This document shows, in pieces, positions 1-7,723 of a stretch of 64,000 nt of DNA (positions are counted from its first letter, which is position 1; every line of letters begins with the position of its first letter). The position numbers and the translations under genes are program-made. Origin of the DNA: Mycolicibacterium parafortuitum (GTDB lineage: Bacteria; Actinomycetota; Actinomycetes; Mycobacteriales; Mycobacteriaceae); contig NZ_MVID01000028.1 of assembly GCF_002086815.1 (NCBI RefSeq), positions 1 through 64,000 on the forward strand. Reading direction: 5' to 3'. The notes under the pieces were generated by a model that worked only from the letters and a program-made list of their open reading frames with translations, did not search any database and had not been told where the DNA came from.

Positions 1-53
1 GGCTCTACCAAAACACCATCACCGGACACATCTACTACGTGAAGGTCCGTTGA
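1..53 (+). CDS. 3' end of an unidentified protein
   Basis: The frame starting at base 3 reads 16 codons, ending in IYYVKVR, to a TGA at 51-53. It is followed at once by a strong terminator hairpin, which supports it as the tail of a real gene entering from the left. Too little is present to name the protein. Confidence 0.5.
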   Translation, partial: LYQNTITGHIYYVKVR

Positions 54-65
54 CCCCCCAGAACA

Positions 66-100
66 AACAGGGCCACCTCCCACAAGGAGGTGGCCCTGTT
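66..100. terminator. Bidirectional rho-independent terminator
   Basis: A perfect 15-bp stem (66-80 with 86-100) encloses the 5-nt loop cacaa. T-rich DNA follows the stem on both sides. It lies between two convergent genes (stops at 53 and 111), so it can end transcription from both. Confidence 0.85.
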
Positions 101-110
101 TTCTATGTAC

Positions 111-1298
111 TCAGCCGAGCAAATCCGAGATCGGCGCTTTGGCAGCGATTTTCGCGCGGGTCTTCATGACCTTGCCGGGGAATCCGCCGCCGACCACCGC
201 GACCACCACGCCGTCGCGCTCGTAGTAGGCGAGGAACTTGCGCCCGTCGTCCTCGACGATGTGCACGGTGTCGGTGGCCTCCGGCTCGCCCAGCGCCTGG
301 ATCTTGACGTCGTACTGATCGCTCCAGAAGTACGGAACCGACACCGCCGCAGGCGGTTCCTGACCCAGCATCGCCGGCACCAGCACCCGCGCCTGGTCGG
401 CGACGTTGCTCCAATGCTCAACGCGCACTTGATCTCCGACATGGTCTCGCCACGACGCGACGTCACCGATCGCCCAGACGTGCGGTGCGCTGGCACGTCC
501 GGTCTCGTCACACACCACACCGTTGTCCAGTTCGAGGCCGCTGCCCTCCAGCCATCCCGTGCCGGGATGGCTACCGATACCGACGATCACGATGTCCGTG
601 TCGAGTTCAGTACCGTCGCTCAGTGTCACCTTGCGCACCCGGTCGTCACCGCCGACCTCGGAAACGCCGACGCCGCAACGGACGTCGACACCCTCGGCAC
701 GATGCAACCGGGTGACCAAATCGCCGATCTGCTGACCCAGGATCGACGCGAGCGGAGCGGGCTGCGGTTCCACGAGGGTGACCTCGACGCCCAGTTTGCG
801 CAGGCTCGCCGCGACCTCGCAGCCGATGAACCCGGCGCCGACCACCACCGCGTGGCGCGCCGACTTCGCATCCTGGCGCAGCGCGAGGCTCTCGTCGAAG
901 TTACGCAGGACGTGGATGCCCGGCAGGTCCGGGAACGACGGGATGCGCTTGGGCACCAGGCCGGTAGCGATGACGAGTTCGTCGTACGAAAGCTGGGATC
1001 CGTCGGCCAGTGTCAGGGTCCTGGAGTCGGTGTCGACCGACTTCGCGCCGTTGCCGAGCAGCACCGTGATGTTGTTCTCGGCATAGAACTCGGCCGGCTT
1101 CAGGGTGACGTCGTCGGTCTCGGCGCGCAGCACTTCCTTCGACAGCGGCGGCCGGTCGTACGGCAGATGGTCCTCGTCGCTGACGATGGTGATCGCGCCG
1201 GGGTACTCGGCGCGGCGCAACTGCTCGGCCGTCCGCGCGGCGGCCAGGCCGCCGCCCACGATGACGACGCCGGGCCCGGAAACCTCTGATGTGGTCAC
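111..1298 (-). CDS. FAD/NAD(P)-dependent oxidoreductase, ferredoxin-reductase type
   Basis: A 395-residue flavoprotein of the pyridine nucleotide-disulfide oxidoreductase family, rubredoxin/rhodocoxin reductase branch. These enzymes pass electrons from NAD(P)H through FAD to a small ferredoxin, often for a P450 or Rieske oxygenase. The N-terminal FAD site VIVGGG is at residues 12-17, and a second dinucleotide fold VVVGAGFIGCE lies near residue 150. The late FAD motif VWAIGDVAS and a reductase C-terminal domain follow. The predicted start is a GTG at 1298. No ferredoxin or P450 is adjacent, so the partner is unknown. In M. tuberculosis the gene in this position relative to tuf is Rv0688. The family is certain, the substrate is not. 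Confidence 0.9.
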   Translation of the reverse strand: MTTSEVSGPGVVIVGGGLAAARTAEQLRRAEYPGAITIVSDEDHLPYDRPPLSKEVLRAETDDVTLKPAEFYAENNITVLLGNGAKSVDTDSRTLTLADGSQLSYDELVIATGLVPKRIPSFPDLPGIHVLRNFDESLALRQDAKSARHAVVVGAGFIGCEVAASLRKLGVEVTLVEPQPAPLASILGQQIGDLVTRLHRAEGVDVRCGVGVSEVGGDDRVRKVTLSDGTELDTDIVIVGIGSHPGTGWLEGSGLELDNGVVCDETGRASAPHVWAIGDVASWRDHVGDQVRVEHWSNVADQARVLVPAMLGQEPPAAVSVPYFWSDQYDVKIQALGEPEATDTVHIVEDDGRKFLAYYERDGVVVAVVGGGFPGKVMKTRAKIAAKAPISDLLG

Positions 1299-1354
1299 GT
1301 GGGCTTTCTACACGATCCCGCAGTGAGAGTGTGCGCCACCCCGCGGGTACGCGC

Positions 1355-1801
1355 TCAGCCCGGAGCGCGCTCGATGAGGTTCGAGAGCACGACGATGCTC
1401 TCGCTGCGTTCGACGTCGGCGCTCGCCCGGATCCGCTCCAGCGCTTCCTCCAGGTGACGCATGTCGCGCGCCAGCACATGCAGCATCGCGTCGGCGGTCC
1501 CCGTCACGGTCGCGGCGCTGACCACCTCCGGGATGTCACGCCAGGCGGCTCTCAACTCGGCGGGGGCGATCGTGCCGTGGCAGAAGACCTGCACGTAGGC
1601 CTCGGTGGTCCACCCCAGCGCGCTGCGGTCGATGACCGTGGTGAATCCCCTGATCACACCGCTGTCGAGCATCCGGTCGACCCGCCTCTTCACCGCGGGC
1701 GCCGACAGGTTCACGGCCAGCCCGATCTCGGCGAATGTGGCCCGCGCATTGTCGGCCAGTTCGGCGAGAATCCGCTCGTCGGTCTCGTCCAGACGCTCCA
1801 T
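1355..1801 (-). CDS. Lrp/AsnC family transcriptional regulator
   Basis: A protein of about 148 residues with an N-terminal winged helix-turn-helix beginning LDETDERILAELADNAR and a C-terminal RAM ligand-binding domain. This family senses amino acids and binds as dimers and octamers to several phased sites. I start at the ATG at 1801 because a GAGGAG-like ribosome site lies just upstream; a longer reading would add ten unlikely residues. It is divergent from the DDAH-like/rocD pair, and the same grouping occurs in M. tuberculosis (Rv2324 beside Rv2323c-Rv2321c). It probably controls that pair and itself in response to arginine or ornithine, which is an inference. Confidence 0.92.
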   Translation of the reverse strand: MERLDETDERILAELADNARATFAEIGLAVNLSAPAVKRRVDRMLDSGVIRGFTTVIDRSALGWTTEAYVQVFCHGTIAPAELRAAWRDIPEVVSAATVTGTADAMLHVLARDMRHLEEALERIRASADVERSESIVVLSNLIERAPG

Positions 1802-1808
1802 ACCTCTC

Positions 1809-1892
1809 CTCGCGCAATAAAACGCTGCCAAACAGCAGATAGCGCAATATACCTAGCGTAGACACGCATGAAACGTCGATTGATTGCGCGAG
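1809..1892. promoter_or_regulatory. Putative Lrp/AsnC binding region with three GCGCAAT sites
   Basis: The divergent promoter region holds ctcgcgcaat (1809-1818) and its exact inverted copy attgcgcgag (1883-1892), with another gcgcaat at 1842-1848. The first two same-strand copies are 30 bp apart, close to three helical turns. Phased, partly symmetric sites between an AsnC gene and its divergent target fit known Lrp-family operators, but binding is inferred. Confidence 0.5.
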
Positions 1893-1914
1893 AGGCCGTT
1901 CCTATCGTGGGCTT

Positions 1915-2766
1915 ATGACGATGGACATCGCCGCGACCGAACCGCGGGCCGGCTTCGCCCCGATCCGCACCGCCCGGCCCCGGCGTTACCTCATGACGGC
2001 ACCGACGTTCTTCACCGTCGAGTACGTCATCAACCCGTGGATGGACGCCTCCTCTCCCGTCGACACCGCCCGCGCCGTCACCCAGTGGGAGACGCTTCGG
2101 CAGACCTACCTCGCCCTCGGTCACAGCGTCGAGGTCATCGACCCGATTCCGGGGCTGCCCGACATGGTCTACGCGGCCAACGGCGGGACCGTCGTCAACG
2201 GCAGGGCCGCGGTCGCACGGTTCGCGCATGCCGAGCGCGCCGGCGAAGCCGTCGCCTACGCCGACTGGATGCGCCGCAACGGCTACGAACCGTTCGAGAC
2301 GCGGCACGTCAACGAAGGCCAGGGCGACTTCCTGACCGTCGGCGACGTACTTCTGGCGGGGTACGGCTTCCGCACGGACCGGCGCGCCCACGACGAGGTC
2401 GCCGCGCACGTCGGGCTGCCGGTGGCCAGCCTGCAACTCGTGGACCCGCGGTTCTACCACCTCGACACCGCGCTCGCCGTGCTCGACGACGCCACCGTCG
2501 CGTACTACCCGCCCGCATTCTCGGAGGAATCCCGCGCGGCGCTCGCGCGGATGTTCCCCGGCGCGATCCAGGTCGCCAGCGCCGACGCGTACGTCCTCGG
2601 TCTCAACGTCGTCTCGGACGGCCTCAACGTGGTGCTGCCCGCCGCGGCGACGGGCTTCGCCGAAGAACTGACGCGCGCGGGTTTCCGGCCCGTCGGGGTC
2701 GACCTCTCCGAACTGCTCAAAGGTGGCGGTTCGGTGAAATGTTGCACGCTGGAGGTGTTCTCATGA
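1915..2766 (+). CDS. ddaH: DDAH-like amidinohydrolase (dimethylargininase or arginine dihydrolase family)
   Basis: A 283-residue member of the amidinotransferase/DDAH superfamily, which hydrolyses guanidino groups through a Cys-His pair. The fold signature INPWM lies near residue 40. ANGG and EGQGD substrate-pocket motifs follow, with the catalytic His in FYHLDTAL and the catalytic Cys in GGGSVKCCTLE at the C-terminus. The usual label is N-omega-dimethylarginine dimethylaminohydrolase, giving citrulline. It overlaps rocD by four bases (ATGA), so the proteins are made together. That coupling would make better sense if the product were ornithine, as in arginine dihydrolases. The start is the ATG at 1915; a second ATG six bases later is possible. 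Confidence 0.88.
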   Translation: MTMDIAATEPRAGFAPIRTARPRRYLMTAPTFFTVEYVINPWMDASSPVDTARAVTQWETLRQTYLALGHSVEVIDPIPGLPDMVYAANGGTVVNGRAAVARFAHAERAGEAVAYADWMRRNGYEPFETRHVNEGQGDFLTVGDVLLAGYGFRTDRRAHDEVAAHVGLPVASLQLVDPRFYHLDTALAVLDDATVAYYPPAFSEESRAALARMFPGAIQVASADAYVLGLNVVSDGLNVVLPAAATGFAEELTRAGFRPVGVDLSELLKGGGSVKCCTLEVFS

Positions 2767-3977
2767 CAGCAATGCACACGATGGCCGACGCACTGATCGC
2801 CACCGAGAACCGGTATGTCGCACACAACTACGCCCCGCTGCCCGTCGTGGCCGCCAGTGCCCAGGGCGCGTGGATCACCGATGTCGAGGGCCGGCGCTAT
2901 CTCGACTGCCTCGCCGCGTACTCGGCGGTCAACTTCGGGCACCGCCACCCGGAGATCATCGCGACGGCGCACGCTCAGCTCGATGCGGTGACGCTGGTCA
3001 GCCGCGCGTTCCACTCCGATCAGCTCGCACCGTTCTGCGAGGCGCTCGCCGGCTTGTGCGGCAAGGACATGGTGCTGCCGATGAACTCCGGCGCCGAGGC
3101 CGTGGAGAGCGGGATCAAGGTCGCCCGGAAGTGGGGTGCCGACGTCAAGGGAGTCGACGGCCCACGCATCCCCAACATCATCGTGGCGCACAACAACTTC
3201 CACGGCCGCACCACGACGATCATCAGCTTCTCCGACGACGACACCGCGCGGCGCGGCTTCGGCCCCTACACGCCCGGATTCCGGTCGGTCCCGTTCGGCG
3301 ACGCCGATGCGCTGGCGCGCGCGATCGACGACGACACCGTCGCCGTTCTGCTGGAACCGATCCAGGGTGAGGCCGGCATCATCGTGCCGCCCGACGACTA
3401 CCTGCCTCGGGTCCGAGCGCTGTGCACCGAGCGCAATGTGCTGATGATCGCCGACGAGATCCAGTCCGGACTGGCCCGCACCGGCCGAACCTTCGCGTGC
3501 GACCACTGGGGTGTGGTGCCCGACGTCTACCTGCTGGGCAAGGCGCTCGGCGGCGGCGTGATACCGGTCTCCGCGGTGGTCGCCGACCGTGACGTCCTCG
3601 GGGTGTTGCATCCCGGCGAACACGGCTCGACGTTCGGCGGCAATCCGTTGGCCTCCGCGATCGGGCGCACCGTCGTCGGGATCCTGGAACGCGGCGAATT
3701 CCAGAGGCGCTCAGCCGAACTCGGTGCGCACCTGCACGCCAGGCTGACCGCTCTGACCGGCAATGGTGTCCTCGCGGTGCGCGGCCGAGGTCTGTGGGCC
3801 GGCGTCGACGTCGACCCCGCGCTGGGCACCGGTAAGCAGGTCGGCCTGCGCCTGGCCGAACGAGGCGTACTCGTCAAGGACACCCACGGATCGACGTTGC
3901 GATTCGCGCCGCCGCTGGTGATCACCGCCGACGAAATAGACTGGGCTGTAGACCGATTCGCCGAAGTGCTGAGCTAG
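2763..3977 (+). CDS. rocD: Ornithine aminotransferase
   Basis: A 404-residue class III PLP aminotransferase that transfers the delta-amino group of ornithine to 2-oxoglutarate, giving glutamate semialdehyde and glutamate. The PLP-binding Asp and neighbours are in ADEIQSGLARTGR, the Schiff-base lysine is in LLGKALGGG, and GSTFGGNPLA is the cofactor phosphate loop. The ATG at 2763 overlaps the TGA of the upstream amidinohydrolase, giving translational coupling. In M. tuberculosis this gene is split (rocD1/rocD2); here it is intact. Its last bases overlap the stop of the convergent SDR gene within ctag. Confidence 0.95.
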   Translation: MTAMHTMADALIATENRYVAHNYAPLPVVAASAQGAWITDVEGRRYLDCLAAYSAVNFGHRHPEIIATAHAQLDAVTLVSRAFHSDQLAPFCEALAGLCGKDMVLPMNSGAEAVESGIKVARKWGADVKGVDGPRIPNIIVAHNNFHGRTTTIISFSDDDTARRGFGPYTPGFRSVPFGDADALARAIDDDTVAVLLEPIQGEAGIIVPPDDYLPRVRALCTERNVLMIADEIQSGLARTGRTFACDHWGVVPDVYLLGKALGGGVIPVSAVVADRDVLGVLHPGEHGSTFGGNPLASAIGRTVVGILERGEFQRRSAELGAHLHARLTALTGNGVLAVRGRGLWAGVDVDPALGTGKQVGLRLAERGVLVKDTHGSTLRFAPPLVITADEIDWAVDRFAEVLS

Positions 3978-4825
3978 TACTTCATGGTGCCGCGGTCCAC
4001 GGCGATCTGGGATCCCGAGATCGTCATCGACGAATCCCCTGCCAGCCAGGCCACCACGTCGGCGACCTCCTCGACTGTCATGAACTCCTGAAGCCCCGGC
4101 TTCCCGTCGCGGGCAACGGGTTTGAACGGCATCGGCGCGAAGCTGTGCAGGTACGTCGGGTATTTCGAGAAGATCTCCATCATCGCGTCCTTCTCGATCA
4201 TCGGGGTGTCGATCGAGTACGGGTGGATGGAGTTGACGCGGATCCCGAACTCGCCGGCCTCCAGCGCCAGCGCGTTGGTCAGCGCGACCAGGCCGTGCTT
4301 GGACGCCGCGTAATGCGCGTTGCCGGGAGTCGCCTTCAGGCCGGCCGAGGAGCTGACGATGACGATCGAGCCGCCGTTGCCCGCCTCGATCATCGCGGGC
4401 ACCGCGGCGCGAATCGTGCGCCAGGTGCCGTTGAGGTTGACGTCGACGACGGTGTCCCACTGCTCTTCGGACATCTCCCAGATGCGGCCCCAGCTCAGCA
4501 CCCCGGCATTGGCGACGACGATGTCGAGGCGGCCGAACTGCTCGACGCCGTCGGCGACCACCTGCTGCTGAGCGGCCAGGTCACGGATGTCGACCTCGCG
4601 GGCGAGCACCTTGCGGCCCGTCGCCTCGACCTGGCGCACCGTTTCGGCCAGGTCTTCCGAAGTCGGCATCGGGTAGGTGATCGACTCGGCGACCGGGTTG
4701 CACACGTCGATCGCGATGATGTCCGCTCCGTCGGCGGCCAGCCGGACCGCGTGGGCACGCCCCTGGCCCCGGGCGGCTCCGGTGATCAATGCGACGCGGC
4801 CTTCGAGGGGTGCACCAGAGGACAT
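3974..4825 (-). CDS. SDR family oxidoreductase, mycofactocin-coupled (carveol dehydrogenase) type
   Basis: A 283-residue short-chain dehydrogenase. The NAD-binding motif is TGAARGQGRAHA near residue 14, ANAG is in the middle, the catalytic Ser is in VIVSSSAG, and the active-site pair is in HYAASKHG. The 30-residue insertion after IIAIDVCNP, between strand 2 and helix 3, marks the SDR subgroup that holds NAD tightly and is re-oxidised through mycofactocin. Such enzymes oxidise alcohols of terpenes and steroids. The ATG at 4825 is chosen because the family begins just before EGRVALITG. A KstR-type palindrome lies 23-38 bp upstream, suggesting a steroid or cholesterol link. The positional counterpart near tuf in M. 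tuberculosis is Rv0687. Confidence 0.9.
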   Translation of the reverse strand: MSSGAPLEGRVALITGAARGQGRAHAVRLAADGADIIAIDVCNPVAESITYPMPTSEDLAETVRQVEATGRKVLAREVDIRDLAAQQQVVADGVEQFGRLDIVVANAGVLSWGRIWEMSEEQWDTVVDVNLNGTWRTIRAAVPAMIEAGNGGSIVIVSSSAGLKATPGNAHYAASKHGLVALTNALALEAGEFGIRVNSIHPYSIDTPMIEKDAMMEIFSKYPTYLHSFAPMPFKPVARDGKPGLQEFMTVEEVADVVAWLAGDSSMTISGSQIAVDRGTMKY

Positions 4826-4847
4826 GGGCACCAGGCTAACAGCAGAA

Positions 4848-4863
4848 CTAGAACGCGTTCTAG
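4848..4863. promoter_or_regulatory. KstR-type operator palindrome
   Basis: ctagaacgcgttctag is a perfect 16-bp palindrome. Its inner 14 bases (4849-4862) fit the published KstR consensus TNNAACNNGTTNNA exactly. It lies just upstream of the SDR start and overlaps the stop codon of arcA. KstR is the TetR-family repressor of mycobacterial cholesterol catabolism, so the SDR is a likely target. Confidence 0.65.
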
Positions 4864-6116
4864 ATATTCGTCCCGTCCACCGGGTCACGAATGATCGGGC
4901 ACGTCATGCAGTGGCCGCCCCCGCGGCCCCGCCCGAGTTCGGCACCGACGATGGTGATGACCTCGATTCCGGCCTTGCGGAGCAGCGAGTTCGTGTGGGT
5001 GTTGCGGTCGTAGGCAAAGACCACCCCCGGTTCGACCGCGACGAGGTTGTTCCCACTGTCCCACTGCTGACGCTCGGAGTCGTACCGGGATCCCCCGGTC
5101 TCCACGACGCGCAGTTCCGCCAGCCCCAGCGCATGCGCGACGACCTCGACGAACGGCTTGGTGTCCTCGACCACCTCCACGCCGACCGGATTGTCCGCCG
5201 GCAGCAAGGTGAAAGGCGCGATGCCGTCGACGATCTCGGGATAGACGGTGACGACATCACGGTCGGCGAAGGTGAACACGGTATCGAGATGCATGGCCGA
5301 CCGCAGTTTGGGCATGCCCGCGACGATGACCTTCTCGGCACCGCCATTTCGGAACAGTTCCGCGGCGACCTGCGTAATCGCCTGGCGCGACGTGCGCTCG
5401 CTCATCCCGATGAGCACCACGCCGTCACCGGGAACCAGCACATCGCCGCCCTCGATGGTGGCCAGACCCCACGACCGCTCGGGGTCGCCCCACCACACCG
5501 TCGACCCCACGAAGTCCGGATGGAACTCATAGATCGCCTTCATCAACAGCGTCTCGTCGTGGCGGGCCGGCCAGAACAACGGATTCAGGGTCAGGCCGCC
5601 GTAGATCCAGCAGGTGGTGTCGCGGGTGTACAGGGTGTTGGGCAGCGGCGGCATCAGATACTCGGTGACACCGTTGTCCTCGCGCGCGAGCGCCCGGTAA
5701 CCGGCGCCGAGGTCGCCCGGCAGGTCCAGGATCGACATGCCCCCGATCAGCAGTTCGGTCAGGCGCCCGGAGGGCAGCGAGTCCAGGAACCCGCGCGTCT
5801 CGTCGACCAGACCCGGCCCCACCTCGTTGGCCACGATCTTGCGGTCGAGCAGCCAGGCCTTGGCCTCGGGGATCTCCATGGTCTCGCCGAGCAGGGCGTG
5901 CAGTTCCACCACCTCCACTCCGCGGTCGCGCATCTTGTCGACGAAGTCGAAGTGATCACGACGCGCGTTCTGGACCCACAGCACGTCGTCGAACAACAGA
6001 TCGTCACAGTTCGACGGCGTCAACCGCTCGTGAGCGAGGCCGGGTGAGCACACCAGCACCTTGCGTAGCCTGCCGACCTCCGAGTGGACGCCGTAGCCGG
6101 CTGATGTTCTCGACAC
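4860..6116 (-). CDS. arcA: Arginine deiminase
   Basis: A 418-residue arginine deiminase (arginine to citrulline plus ammonia), of normal family length. Guanidinium-binding elements include the PNTLYTRD motif, GGD in IEGGDVLVPG, and the catalytic His in MHLDTVF. The nucleophile Cys is in GRGGGHCMTCPI at the C-terminus. The start is the ATG at 6116 with a GGAAGGAACT ribosome site. It follows the antiporter gene by 15 bases, an arcD-arcA type operon. No carbamate kinase or ornithine carbamoyltransferase lies nearby, so the classical ATP-yielding ADI pathway is not complete in this window. Confidence 0.95.
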   Translation of the reverse strand: MSRTSAGYGVHSEVGRLRKVLVCSPGLAHERLTPSNCDDLLFDDVLWVQNARRDHFDFVDKMRDRGVEVVELHALLGETMEIPEAKAWLLDRKIVANEVGPGLVDETRGFLDSLPSGRLTELLIGGMSILDLPGDLGAGYRALAREDNGVTEYLMPPLPNTLYTRDTTCWIYGGLTLNPLFWPARHDETLLMKAIYEFHPDFVGSTVWWGDPERSWGLATIEGGDVLVPGDGVVLIGMSERTSRQAITQVAAELFRNGGAEKVIVAGMPKLRSAMHLDTVFTFADRDVVTVYPEIVDGIAPFTLLPADNPVGVEVVEDTKPFVEVVAHALGLAELRVVETGGSRYDSERQQWDSGNNLVAVEPGVVFAYDRNTHTNSLLRKAGIEVITIVGAELGRGRGGGHCMTCPIIRDPVDGTNI

Positions 6117-6131
6117 GTGGAGTTCCTTCCG

Positions 6132-7577
6132 TCAGATCTGGATCGAGCCCGTCAGCAGCGACACGACGGCGGCAACCGCCCCGAGGACGACGGCGCCGAA
6201 CAACGCGGCTTCGGCCGGCCGGAAGACCCGCAGGCCCCGCTCGCGGCGAGCCTTCACGTACAGCGCTGCAGCGGGGGCGTAGAGCAGGCAGGACAACAGC
6301 AGCTTGTCCAACCCGGCGGCGAAGACCAGAAAGACCGTGTACGCCGTTGCCACCCCGGCGATGACCATATCGGCGCGGAGTGACCTTCGGTCGTCGTAGG
6401 TTTCGCGTGTCACCGTCAACTTCAGCGCATAGGCGGCCGCGAGGAGATACGGGATCAGGGACAGCGCCGCGGTCAGATCGAGCATGAAATCCAGTGCGTT
6501 GGCTGCGAAAAGCAAGGCGACGAGCAGAAGCGATGTCAGGCACGCCGCCATCACCAACGCCACCACCGGCGCGTCGTGGCGGTTCGTGCGAGCCAGGAAA
6601 CGCGGCATATCCTCGGATTTGGCCGGGATGAACAGGACCTCCGCAGCCATCAGCGTCCACGCGAGGTAGGCGCCCAGCACCGAGATGATCACGCCCACCT
6701 TGATGAAGATCGAACCCCACGGTCCGACAATCGATTCGAGGACCGCCGCCATCGAGGGCTGCGACACTCCGGCGAGCTCGTCCTGCGGCATCGCCCCGTA
6801 GGACACCAACGTGACCAGCGCGAACACACCGAGCACCCCGAGAAAGCCCATCACGGTCGCGCGCCCGACGTCCTCGCGCCTGCGGGCCATCCGCGAGTAC
6901 ACCGCCGCACCCTCGATACCGAGGAAGACGAACACCGTGATCAACATGGTGCCGGTGGCCTGATCCCACACCGCCGCGAACGAGTAACCGCCACCGCCCC
7001 AAAGGTTGTCGGTGAACACATCGGCCTGGAAGGCGATGATCGCGATCAGGATGAACACCAGGATCGGCACCACTTTGGCAATGGTGACGATGTAGTTGAT
7101 CACCGCCGCGTCCTTGACGCCGCGCATCACCAGAAACGCGAACAACCATGCCCCGACGACAGATGCGGCCACCGCGGCACCAGTGTCGCCGTCCCCGAAC
7201 GCCGGGAAGATCGCCCCCAGCGTCGCGGTGATCAGCACCCAGTACGACACGTTGCCCGCACAAACCGACGCCCAGTACCCGATCGCGGAGTTGAATCCGA
7301 CATAGTCGCCGAATCCCGCCCTGGCGTAGGTGAAGATGCCCGCGTTGAGGTCGGGCTTGCGGATCGCCAGTCGCTGAAAGACGAAGGCCAACATCAACAT
7401 TCCGGCGCCGGCGATCGTCCAGGCGATGACCGCGCCCACGACGCCGGTCTCGGTGCCGAACCGGCGCGGCAACAGGAACACCCCGGAGCCGATCATCGAT
7501 CCGACCACCATCGCGGTCAGGGTGGGCAGGCTGACCGTCTGGTCGGCCTGTCCGGCACGGGCTTCGGTCGCCGTCAC
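6132..7577 (-). CDS. APC-family amino acid permease, probable arginine/ornithine-type antiporter
   Basis: A membrane protein of about 481 residues with roughly twelve hydrophobic segments. It belongs to the basic amino acid/polyamine antiporter (APA) branch of the APC superfamily. The helix-1 signature MVVGSMIGSGVFLLP, which forms the substrate site, is near residue 20. It stands directly before arcA in the same operon, so it most likely brings in arginine and exports ornithine, citrulline or agmatine. The start is a GTG at 7577 or 7583; 7577 has GGTGG at suitable spacing. The open frame runs far further upstream, but that part has no permease character. Confidence 0.88.
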   Translation of the reverse strand: MTATEARAGQADQTVSLPTLTAMVVGSMIGSGVFLLPRRFGTETGVVGAVIAWTIAGAGMLMLAFVFQRLAIRKPDLNAGIFTYARAGFGDYVGFNSAIGYWASVCAGNVSYWVLITATLGAIFPAFGDGDTGAAVAASVVGAWLFAFLVMRGVKDAAVINYIVTIAKVVPILVFILIAIIAFQADVFTDNLWGGGGYSFAAVWDQATGTMLITVFVFLGIEGAAVYSRMARRREDVGRATVMGFLGVLGVFALVTLVSYGAMPQDELAGVSQPSMAAVLESIVGPWGSIFIKVGVIISVLGAYLAWTLMAAEVLFIPAKSEDMPRFLARTNRHDAPVVALVMAACLTSLLLVALLFAANALDFMLDLTAALSLIPYLLAAAYALKLTVTRETYDDRRSLRADMVIAGVATAYTVFLVFAAGLDKLLLSCLLYAPAAALYVKARRERGLRVFRPAEAALFGAVVLGAVAAVVSLLTGSIQI

Positions 7578-7723
7578 GTCCACCCGAACTGGAGAACAGC
7601 GGCAGGTATCCGCGGGCCCCGAGCCGCCGGCTGCGCTCGTCCGTCCGTCATCGCAACACGCCGTTTCCGGCTGTGACGCGGCACCCAACGACGGTAACAC
7701 CGTCGCACGGCCGCTACCAGGAT

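Noticed and set aside
1884..2762. Open frame upstream of and in frame with rocD, giving a 697-residue reading
   Set aside because: It is the shifted frame of the DDAH-like gene, Arg/Pro-rich and without motifs; rocD clearly starts at 2763 with an ATGA overlap.
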